The notes beneath the pieces were generated by a model. That model made no database searches. It was given only the letters and a program-made list of their open reading frames with translations, and was not told the origin of the DNA. A DNA stretch of 64,000 nt from Sipunculus nudus (lineage: Eukaryota > Annelida > Sipuncula > Golfingiida > Sipunculidae). Where the stretch lies: contig CM049308.1 in NCBI GenBank assembly GCA_026874595.1, forward strand, positions 50,146,124-50,210,123. The letters run 5' to 3'. The position numbers and the translations under genes were made by a program. How positions within the stretch are numbered: the stretch's first letter is position 1; every line of letters begins with the position of its first letter. This document shows, piece by piece, positions 11,701 to 23,700 of the stretch.

Positions 11701-14700
11701 TATATTTCAATTGATGTTGGTGCCACTTGAACTTTGTCCAGGAACTGCTCTGTAGCCACTTTTGGTTTCAATCTTGGACTGTATGGAACCATGCAGAGTG
11801 TATCCTGAGGGGGAATTTTCCATGTTTCAAAATAAATTATGAGAAAATCCATATTGCTTTACAATAGGGCAGTGGCAGGGCCACCTATCAGAAACTGCAA
11901 ATTATATCCAGTAGGTGCACCATTTAGCATATACCAGTATATAACTAAACTGGTCTTCTGGTGTCCAAATAATTAATGGGTATTGAAATAAAGATGCTTT
12001 TGTTATGATTCTGTTTATCTTTTCAGCACCGCAGTTCTGGCTACCAGTCCCTCCATTTTTAGCTCAGCTGACTACAAGTCATCTGAGCTATAGTTGTGGT
12101 CCATTGTCCGTCATCTGTCCGTTAGACTGGCTCGTTTTGAAACCATTAGACCTACAAATCCAAAATTCAGCATACTGTTAGATGTTCCCAAGATCTCCTA
12201 CCAAACCAAAAACTAGGTCACTGCGACTTTGTTCTTTCGAGAAATTAAGGAAAAACCTCAAATTTCCATTAAAAACCTATTATCACACTTCAGGACTGCC
12301 TAATATCAAAACAACCTGTTTTTCTTAATATTTATCAGGAGTATTCTCATATATATTTCCTATATACATGCCAGAAATCAAGACTGTTAAGTGTGAATTC
12401 TATGATTTATGGGCTTGAACATATTGGACTTTGTAAAAAAATCAGGAAAAATATTTGCTTACTTAACATTAATTTTTTGAAGCTTGAGACATTTTTCCCA
12501 AGTATATAACTTTGTTAAATTAATATTCAATTGTATACCCAAAATTTGATCTGAATTTTGTAAATATTTTTAAGTTATTAGCATAAAAATAAAATCAGTA
12601 CCTTAAATTTTGCCCAACTTTGACCATGGCATGTTTTTTCCTGTGAGTACTGTTGATTAATTTTCACAGCATGTAACATACATATTTAATTTGTTTAAGT
12701 CTGAAATTTGAAAATAAAAGCTTGAAAATTAGGCTAGTTATTGAATTTTTTCTTAAGGCTCTATTGTAGTCACATGCTTTGTCCAGATGCAGGCAACTCC
12801 TGGTCACTGGAAGTCAGCTATTCCAGGGTTCCTGATTTGTTACAGTCACTTGGGGAGATTTACAGTCATTTGGGGTGATCCCCTGCTTTGACAGGTGTAC
12901 AGTTATTCTCATATCTCACCCCCCAACCCTCCCCACCAAGTGTTATGCAACAATTGTATTTGTTTGCAATGTATTTCCTTAATTGTAATGCTGTTTCCAC
13001 TCCAATATACAAAACATTCCTTGAAAAGTGATTCAAGGAGTAATCCAGAAGATGCCAATGTTGTGTTAATGCAGCATTTTTAGCTCAGCTGACCATAAGT
13101 CATCTGAGCTATAGTCGTGATCCATTGTCCGTCATCTGTTCGTCTGTCTGTCCGCCCGTAGATGTGGCAAGTTTTGAAACCATAAGACCTAGGAATCCAA
13201 AATTTGACTTAATGTTAGATGTCCCCAAGATCTCCTACCAAGCTGAAAACTGGGTCTTTGCGACTTCATTCCTTTGAGAAATTAAGGAAAAACCTCAATT
13301 TCTTTTTTAAAAACCTATTTTTACATTTCAGGACTGCTCATATCAAAACCGCTCATCTGTTTTTCCTTATATTTACCATAAATATTCCTCTATATAGTTC
13401 CTATGTACATGCCAGAAATTAGGTCTGTATTATATAATTTAAAAAAGTTATGGGCTCAAACATAATGCATTTTGTAAAAAATCAGGAAAGATATTTGATC
13501 ACTTAACACAAAACATGTTAAAGCTAAGGAATTTTTTTCCAGTAATATAACTTTAATTAATCAAAATTAAATTGTGTACACAGAATAAGTTCAAAATCTT
13601 TTAAATTTTTAAAATATTAGCCAAAATAAAAAAATTAGTACCTTAAATTTTGCCCAATTTGGCCACGGCATGTTTTTGTGAGCATTTTGTCTGTTAACAC
13701 CAAAAAATTGAAACTAGTTGATCAAAAACTAGATTTAATTCAAGTTTTCAAGCACCATGTAACATATTGTTTACATCAAGCTAGTGTTATTCAGTTTGCA
13801 AGAGCTCAGCTCCCCAGCTTCAGCTCTCAGTTCCTAAAATTTGGCATACAATTAGATATCTCCAAAATCCCCTACTATGCCAAGAATTTGGTCACTAGGA
13901 CTTAATACCTTCAAGATATAAATGAAAAACTTATTTTTTCCATTGAAAAAACATTGTTACACTTCAAGACTGCCTAATATCAAAACCACTGATCTGACTT
14001 TAATCATATATAATATACATATTTTTCTATACATTCTCTATGCACATGCCAGAAATGATGTCAGTATTGCGTAATTGTTTTAAGTTATGGGCCCAAACAT
14101 AATGCACTTTTTAAAAAATCAAGAAATATATTTACTCCCTTAACAAGAGGATTGCTGAAGCTAGAGATTTTTTGTCAGGGATGTAACATTATTTTATCAA
14201 GATTCAATTGAATACCCAAAATTAGTTCTGATTTTTTCAAATTTTATAAGTTATTAGTATAAATATAAAATTAGTACCTTAAATTTTGCCAAACTTTGAC
14301 CATGGCACGTTTGTTTCCTGTGAGCACTGTTGATATAATTTTCATATCATGCACACATAAGGATTTCAGCTTTTTAGTTTGGAAGGCTTAAAGAAATTGG
14401 CCAAAAATTGTAGCTTTAATTAATGTTTTTATGAGACCATGTCAGACCTTAGCTCTCCCAGCCCCTCTTGAGTCACCTGTATGTTGACCTTGTTGACCTT
14501 TCATCAAATTATGCACGCTTGACGCAAGGCATACACTGGGGCAGCCAGGCAGCTTATGGCCAGCCACAGTTGATCCAGGTGTCCAACCCAACTCATCTAG
14601 TAGTTTTAACTAACAACATAACAATAAACATTAAATTGATAAATTTTTATTGGTTTTTAATAACAAATTAAAGAAAAATGGAAAAGGAATTTGTTAGTTG

Positions 14701-17700
14701 ATAATAAAAGGAAATTAACTTGCAGTTACTGATGATATAAGAATCCTGTAACGATTGATAGAATGTCACGTATTCCAAATAACACCATGCAGTCACCTAT
14801 GGTATTTTTCAGTTCAATTTTAATGATAAAAAAATAAATCATATTATTCATTACTAATCAATAGGGATCATATGAAGGAAATTAATGATAGACAAAGATG
14901 CAGTTGATAATATTAATCTAGACTCCTTCTGTGTCTAGTGTGTAAACTGATGTGAAATTAGTCCAGAATGAATATATTACATTTATTTTTTTTTAATATG
15001 AATAAAAGCCATAAAACCAGGTACTTATGATCATTTTTAAAATTTGTGAATTTTGTATATTCTGGATTCTCAACATCATTGTTTGGCTAAAACTGAATAA
15101 ATACTAGACATGGTGCTAATGCTTTGCTAATGTATTTGAATACGAATATGAATATGTACTGCATTAAAAATTTTCTTGCATAAGAATGGGAATTCAGGTA
15201 AAAATGAAGGTATTTGAATACCAGTGCAGATACTTTCAAAATGTATTCATGAATGCATTCATGAATATATTCTATAATATTATTTTAATAATCATTTTTT
15301 TTTAATAAAAATTATATTGGCACAATATTTGTTATTAAATTTTAATAAATAGTTAAACTCTTATTATATGTGCTGCTTATAAATTATATGGCCAAGTTAA
15401 AATCTGTGTGACAATAGCACTCCATTTGTTAATAAAATAAATGAAATAAATCCTCTTCCCTGTATCCAAAGATACTATCAAAATCATACATAAGCTAAAC
15501 ACCAACAACTCATAATAAAGCTTATATTTTTTACCACACAAAACCAGCATGTGCCTCATTCTGAAATCATATTTTTATCATATATAACAGCTGAGCGCCG
15601 TGACCCATTGGTCCTTTGTTTCCGCAACGAGCAGTAACAACTGATACCTCTCCCCCAACCACCCGTTCAATACACAGGACTAATAAACAAGATTTATCTT
15701 ATAATTTTAATGTTAAAAAAATTCTTTTTGTTGAGACTTGGACTGTTTTGATTTTTTCAAAGAAAAAATGTTCAGGAATTTAATTCTTATATTGAAATGT
15801 GATAAAATATTAGGATCTAATGTAAGTGCTAACCGACAAGATTTAAGAAGATATAAGTACTTTGTAGCATTTCATTCATATCTCTTAAAGTTGGCGGGGC
15901 CTAGGTGTCAATAACACTGTTAAGTTAGTTTTAAAATAAGGAAAATTGGTCAAACTTTGTGGGATTAATTTTTAACTCATATGGCCATATATTTAACTTT
16001 TGAAAAGTTAGTTAGCTTCACACATTATTTGTGTGAAATTATGAAATGTTACTTTTATATAACACTTACCGTAGGCCCATTTTTTCCCTTGGTGCATTAC
16101 TAAATGGTTTAGCTCATGTCCATTATTCCATAATTTACAGAGTTTCATTTTAGCAGGGCCATTTTCTCATAGCTTTTCTAATGATAATATACATGAAAAA
16201 AAAAAACAAAAGAAATAAAAATATTTTGCAGTTTCTAATATTTTCCAAAATTCAGCTGAGCGATGTGACCCATGGGTCCCTTGTTAAAGGAATCAATTTT
16301 CTTTTAAATTATTTTAACAAATTAACATATAATTAAAACCATCAGTATGCATAAATTTTTAAATTTGAAGCAAATTATGGATAAATAAAGGCACAGTTTA
16401 AAATTGTGAAATTTGAATCAAGTATTATTTATAAATATTTATTGTTTTGCAAATTTAAAAGATATATTTTTGTGGTAAAAAATAAATATACATTTGTATG
16501 CATGATGTGGTGTTTTCTGATTGAGATTTATGATGAAGCAATTTAGAATTATGAATGAACTTTTAAATACAGATATATAAATATATATATATATAATTGA
16601 AATGTATAGAAATATAAACTTAAAATTAAAAAAAAAGTGATGTGATAGTAAAATGAGGATCTAATACAAACATTTGTTCATTATATTCCTGCCTCAGCAG
16701 AATTAGACATTAGGCTTTGTTTGCCCTGTATGTATATGCAGAAGTGTTGTCCATTTGATATTTTTTTAGATTTTTACCTTCAAGGCCAACTTCAGCTGAG
16801 CACAGTGACCCATGGGTCCCTTGTTTGTATTTATCTGTCCTTCCTTCTGTTTGACACTCAGTGTCAAGCCTGGCCACTCTGGGAGTGTTTGCCTCAAGAT
16901 ATTACATTTCCAATGCACTCATAAATTTATATTTAACAGGCTGTATTGCTTATCAAATAAAAAAGATCAGTAGCTTTTGAAGGTGTATGTATTATGAGAA
17001 ATTCATATTTTTTAAAATTGTAAAAAAAAAGTACTGTGGGAGGTTTATATTACCGGTAAGTTGAATGTTATGTTACTCAGATAGCTGCTCTAAGCAATTG
17101 TAGTCAAGAGCTTAAACTCCCTTGTTATGCATGGTTCTTTATACCTGGGGTATAAGAATTATTGTGATGACTTATGTTTTTAGGTACATGCACCGGCCTG
17201 TGATGAGTGGGCCTGGTCTGTATGATCCTACAACTATAATGAACGCTGATCAGCTGAGCCGAGCCATGAAGGAGGGCTGGGTTAAGCTAGCATTCTACCT
17301 TCTCTCATTCTTTTATTACCTTTACAGGTGAGTTAACACAGTGTTCTATAGTGAATTTGTAAATGAAAGTGAGACCTTATTCATAGGAATATCATGTTTC
17401 TTCTGAAATTTGAATTTTCCTTCAAATCAATACTGTGGTTGTCTTTTAATTTGCGCTGGCTTCAAATTTGGAATATTCAAGGTCCTTTGACCTCGAAATT
17501 GAAACCATGCAGTTTTGAATGCATACCAGGCTATGAGCATTAATTTCATAAGCCGCTGATAGGTGGCAACAGTTGTGATACATCTTCAGCCATGTAGTGA
17601 TGTCCATCAAGTCTGGTGTATTTAAGTGATTCAGGGAGAATAATGGGGGCCCATTTATAATGGTACCACTTGGCTTAGATGCGAAAACTGTGACCCTTTG

Positions 17701-20700
17701 ACAGGTATGTGTTCACGACTGGAGGCGTGGCAGTTTTGTCTGCCGGCTGGCAAATGACTGGAAGGTGTCAATGCCCACTCAGCAGTAAGCTGTGAAAAAA
17801 GAATACGTGTGTATGTTTATGTCACAGTGTTTTACCTGTATCACTATCAGTGACGCCTATCGGATATATCAGAAGTGTATGTGTTCCAAGCTAGATGACA
17901 TCCAGTGGCGCTTAAAATGAATATTTAATAGAAGGTACTCTTTTTACATTGTGCTGATAATGTTAATTTACAAAATTTGCTCCCTAGAGTAGTGAACTTA
18001 GCCGCTTCAGGTAGCTCTACCTTGTACCTTTATAAAGGACTAATGCTGATGTTACTGCTGAAATCATATGACGCGCAAAATGATGTTTAATTGGCTAGTG
18101 ATGATGAACAATGTGGGTATTTGAATATTTCTGAAAGGTCACAGTTCATAATGGGGCTAAATTGCAGTAGAACGGTGGAATATGATTGTGGTGATTGAGA
18201 AGTAACAAGGATAGCTCAAATTCACTCTTGAACCCTAGTGTAGGCTTTAATCATCAGAAAACTGAACATATGACCTACAAAGAAAGAAACAAAAACTACT
18301 ACTACTACACATGCACAAGAAACAAAAAACTACAATGACTGCATAGAAATAAGTTCATACAGGTCACAACATTTTCCCCCTCTGGGTGGAAAAAGGTCAC
18401 AGATCGTGTTATTTAAAACTAACTTCTTGAAGACAAATGAGAATCTGTTCAGTAAGGGACATTCTTAAAAGTTAATCTTTAAGATTCTGGGCCGGAGCAA
18501 TGCACCGGTAGGGTAAGATTTAGTATTCTCGTCCAGAGCGAGTGCATCTGGCAGGGACAGAGTCCGCAGGGAAGTTTACAGATTGCTCGGTCTGTAGAAA
18601 AGGAGTGAGTGTCTCTGGCTGAGCTGTAACAGGGGCATTGGTGTGACAGCATCTTTGTTTGCAGATTCATGGTCCCTGTCTGTTACATCAGGAAGAGCAG
18701 ATTCTTCATTTCCAACAGTGGATGGACTCGGGTCGCCCCTAGGTGCCAGGTGTCTCACAGAAACGGTAGTTTCACGCCCATCAGGTAAACGAACATGGGC
18801 GTAAGCTGGATTAGCAGCCTGCAGTAGGTCAACCTCTTCTACTAGAGGTTCATATTTGCTAGCCCGAACATGACGACGTAGTAGCACCTTCCCAGGTTTG
18901 GTCAGCCAGGTCGGAACAGAAGAACCACTTACTGAACGGCGTTGATGCCCGAACATTCTCTCATGTGGAGTTGCATTGGTTGCGGTACACAGCAGGGATC
19001 TCAGAGAATGTAAGACATCTGGAAGCATATGTTCCCAAGCTGCGACAGGAAGGTTATGGGACCTGAGAGCAAGATTGACAGCTTTCCAGATAACACCATT
19101 GTACCTTTCAGTCTGCCCATTTCCCTGCGGATTGTAAGCAGTTGTACGGCTAGTGGCCACACCTCGACTATGCAGGAAGTTTGTTAGTTCTGATGACATG
19201 AATGCAGTTCCTCTGTCAGAGTGAATATATGCTGGCAATCCAAAAGTGGAAAAGAGAGATGTAAGACACTTAATAACAGAGTCAGCATCAACATTAGGAC
19301 ATGGATAGGCCCAAGGAAAACGTGAGTACTCATCAATGACTACTAACAGATAGCGGTTTTTCGTGCTGGAGGGCAAAGGGCCCTTGAAGTCTATGTTGAG
19401 TCGCTCCAGTGGTTGGGTGGCCTTTACCAGTTTGCCTTGAAACTTCTGATATCGAGGTTTAAGCTCAGCACAAACAGGGCAAGAACTACACAACTTGCGA
19501 ATGTCATCAACTGAGTAGGGGAGGTTACGGCATTTCACAAAATGAATCATTCTAGTCACTCCTGGATGACACAGAGACTCGTGGAGATGTTTCAATGTTT
19601 TCTCATCACTTGTAACCATGGAGCACTGAATGCGAGAGAAAGTATCAGGTGCTACATTCTTCTCTCCTGATCTGTACACAATGTCATAACTGTAGCTTGC
19701 GAGTTCAATGCGCCACCTTTGGAGCTTTTCATTCTTGATCTTTCCTCTGTTCTGTTTGTCAAACATAAAACTGACAGATCTCTGATCAGTCACTAATTGG
19801 AAATGATTTCCAAGCAGGTAGTGTTTCCACTTTCTCAGTGCTTCCACGATAGCGTATGCCTCCTTTTCTACAGCTGGATGGCAGCGTTCAGAGGCATTCA
19901 GCGTTCGTGAGAAAAAGGCAACAGGTCTACCATTTTGATTGAGAGTAGCAGCAATCGCAAACTCAGAGGCATCTGTCTCTACGACTAAGGGAACATCCCT
20001 ATCAACTGTTACTACTACTGCTGAGCTTATGTCCTGTTTCAGGGCTCTGAATGCTTCAACAGCTTCCTTGGCTAGAGGGAATGACTGAGACGAGACCAGT
20101 GGATGCACTTTAGTGGAGAAGTTTTGGATCCACTGAGCATAGTAAGAGAACATACCCAATACTCTCTCAAGTTCCTTTTTTGTTTGGGGAAGAGGAAGCT
20201 CAAGCAATGGTCTTAAACGTTCTGGGTCAGGTCTGTAACTGCCATGTGAGACTGTGTAGCCTAGAATGTTCAGTGTTTCTGTAGAATATACAGTCTTTGT
20301 TTCATTGAATTCTAGCTTCTTTTGATTTGCTACTTGCAAGAATTTCTGGAGATTGTCGTCATGTTCTTGCTGATTCATGCCACAAACAGTTACATTGTCA
20401 ACATAAGCGTAGGTTCCGCAAAGCTTGTTTTCTGCGATTATATTATCTATCGTCCGCTGAAACGCAGCCACACCGTTTGTCACACCAAATGGAATGCGAG
20501 TGAACTGATAGAGTTTCCCGTCGGCTTCAAAACCAGTGAAATGTTTCTCTTGTTCAAGGATAGGTACTTGGTGGTAGGCGCTCTTCAAGTCCAGGGTAGT
20601 GAAGATGCGGAACTGAGCGATATTTTCAATCATTTCATCGATTCTCGGAAGGGGGTATGCGTCAAGTTGAGTGAAACGATTGATAGTATGGGAATAATCA

Positions 20701-23700
20701 ACCACCATCCTTTTTTTGTGTCTCTCATCCTTGGTAACCAAAACTTGGGCTCTCCAGGGTGACTCACTGTGTTCAATGATTTTGTGTTCTAGCAACCTAT
20801 TTACTTCCTGACGGATGAAGTTGCGGTCCTCCTCTGAGAAGCGTCTAGACTTCACAGCTATTGGGTGGCAGTCAGCTGTGAGGTGTTTAAAAAGTGGTGG
20901 TGCACTCACAGAAGCAGGGGTGACAGAGTTCAACCTGAGTGGGGGCCTTGATCCTCCGAACGCAACTTCTAAGGAGGAGTGTTGTCCAAGAAAGTCATGG
21001 CCTAGCAGCACTGGAGCACAGAGAGATTTAAGAACTAGGAGCTTCACTTGAGTATACTCCTGCCCTAGCAAACTAACGGTAACATAGCAGTAACCTTCAA
21101 TATCTACATTGAGTGAGGAGTCAGCCATTTTCACTTTGCTGAGGCAAGGTATTAAGTCAATGTTCAGTTGTTTCACCAGCTCAGTGTCTATATAGCTGTC
21201 AGAGCTTCCTGTATCTAGCAAAACAACAGTTTCATACTGACCGTTTAGTTTGCACTTAACAAGTGTTCTCTGTAAATTACTTGTTCCAGTTGTAGCAGTG
21301 ACTGTTGCAAGTGTAGAAGGGACAATAGCTGACGCATTCTTACTTGGTGCAGACCTGCAAACTTTTGAGAAATGCCCCTTCTTTTGACATCGATGGCATA
21401 CCTCATCTCGAGCAGGGCACCTACTCCGAGGATGCCGTGGGTTTCCACAGAAAAAACAGCTAGATTTGTTTGTGGCCGCTGCCATTAGATTGTCACTAGG
21501 ACGGGAATCACATTCATCTGGAAACAAAGAACTTTCCTTGCCTGTGCTAAGTGGTTTGTTTGTGGCGGCATTCAGCATGTAAGAGGACGAGTGATAAGTT
21601 GCACTTTGTTTTTGAGCACTCTCAAGTGATCTGGCTTGATCAAAAGCAGTCTGCAGTGTCAGAGTTGTGTTCTCTAGAAGCCTTTGGCGTATGGAATTAG
21701 ACTGTAGTCCATTAATGAAGGCATCACAAATATAGTCATTCCGGTTTTGATCTGCATCAACGGCCTGAAAATTACATTCTTTACTCAGTGACTTCAGAAC
21801 TTACATATATGCATCAAGGCTTTCAGTAGCCTCCTGGCGTCTAGTGGCAAGAACATGACGTGCAAATACCTCATTTTTAGGTTTCACGTATAGGGTGTTA
21901 AGCATTTTTATTGCGGCAGTATATGTTTCAGCCTCAGCAATAAAATCGAACACGTCAGCAGATATATAGTTTATAAGAGTTTTGAGTTTCATGATTTCGA
22001 TGTCTGTCCCCTTTTCGGGTTTAATGACCCCAATAAAGTTTTCAAAAGTTCTGTAAAAGTGGGTCCATCGTTTGGCTGCTTCTGGGTGAGACGGGTCGAT
22101 TTCAAACACTTGAGGACGTAGCAGGCGTTCCATTTCTGATGATTAAATTGTGGTGATTGAGAAGTAACAAGGATAGCTCAAATTCACTCTTGAACCCTAG
22201 TGTAGGCTTTAATCATCAGAAAACTGAACATATGACCTACAAAGAAAGAAACAAAAACTACTACTACTACACATGCACAAGAAACAAAAAACTACAATGA
22301 CTGCATAGAAATGAGTTCATACAGGTCACAACAATGATGTTTGGTCTCAGATTTTTACTGCAAAAAAACTGAATTTGGTCCCTTCCTTCACACATATGGC
22401 AGTAATTTGCAACATAAATGGCACTCAAATTATTCTGAGCACATCCCAGCCTTTGATCCTGCAACAAGGGGTCTACCTACAGCAGTACAGGTATCCCTTG
22501 TTAATTGAGCAGGTGATTATGACTTGTCTTTTAATTAAGAGGAGTAAGATACCCATATCAAGACAGTTTCCTTAATCTTATCACATGATTATGTAGTCAC
22601 AGGTTGGTTTCTAACACCTTTACTCAATTACTAACATTTGAGTTGTTTTTATTGAGCCTTGGGCCTGAACTAATTACAACCAGCAGGGTCAATACTTCCT
22701 GCATGCATCAGCTCAGCCGTTCATGACTGTTAGATCAATTCAAACATGCCATATCCAGACACAGAAATAGTAGGCCTAAATAATAGTGAAATCAGAGGTT
22801 AATGAAATAAGTTGGTCACTATAGTTTATAGTTTCTTATTTGATATATCAAATATACCACTACACTAATGATAGAGCATGAAAAAGGTACCGTGTGTAAC
22901 TTTTAAAAATTAAAAAATGTGAAAATTTTAACCCCGCTGATTTAAAGACAATCACAGTTATTGAAAGGTTCTTATTGACACGTATATTAACAGATAATTG
23001 TATCCGCCAAAACAGAGTTTTGCGGATACTATGTTTTCAGCTGCACGCCGCCGCCGCTGCGTAGGTGTCCGGAGAACTCCTCCGTAACCGCTGGGCGGAA
23101 TTTTACGAAACCCGGGATTATGTTCGGGTCACATGTGAACTGCTGCGCCCCGATTTTGTTTTGACCTCTGACCTTTCCTCTGTGCTTTGCGTCCGTTTGT
23201 GTGTCTGTTTCCACACAAACCCACATATCTCGGGAACCGTTTGACCGATCAGGAAAATTTTTTTGCACAAATGTAGCCCTTGGAGAGCTTAATAACATAC
23301 ACCAAAAATGGTGGCGCCACCTGCAACCATGTTTGCACAGTGTCCATCTGTTCGTCTGCCTTGGGTTAAAATCACTCATATCTCTGCAGTGACTAGACTA
23401 ATTCACCTGAAATTCGGCATGCGTAAACATCCTGGATAGCTTTTCTGATTTTATGACAGGTGGCGCCACCTACATTCACGTTTACGCTGCAGACATCCAA
23501 GCTCATATCTCGGGAACCGTTTGACCGATCAGGAAAATTTTTTGCACAAATGTAGCCCTTGGAGAGCTTTATAACATACACATAAAATGGTGGCGCCACC
23601 TGCAACCATGTTTGCACAGTGTCCATCTGTTCGTCTGCCTTGGGTAAAAATCAATCATATCTCTGCAGTGACTTGACTAATTCACCTGAAATTCGGCATG

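Larger units (their letters stand above)
18182..22338 (-). mobile_element. Ty3/gypsy LTR retrotransposon, nearly intact, antisense in CNIH intron 4
   Basis: The element proper is 18187-22333 (4147 bp). Target duplications ATGAT lie at 18182-18186 and 22334-22338. The two 185-bp LTRs start TGT and end ACA and differ at one base that I can see, so the insertion is young. The order on the minus strand is 5' LTR, primer-binding site, gag with zinc knuckles, protease, reverse transcriptase, RNase H, integrase, polypurine tract, 3' LTR. The PR-RT-RH-IN order places it in Ty3/gypsy. No envelope gene and no clear chromodomain are seen. The only visible coding lesion is one in-frame TAA in gag. Confidence 0.95.

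Noticed and set aside
17698-17712. An extra CNIH exon after a TTTGACAG/GTATGT-like site in intron 4
   Set aside because: The exon 4 to exon 5 join already gives a full-length protein with the conserved MIYVLV tail; the site has no coding sequence with it.
20322-20762. A 146-residue plus-strand frame
   Set aside because: It is antisense to the reverse transcriptase region of the retrotransposon and has no recognisable domain.
21801-21803. Programmed stop read-through between gag and pol
   Set aside because: The TAA is upstream of the zinc knuckles, in the middle of gag. A programmed stop would be expected after them.
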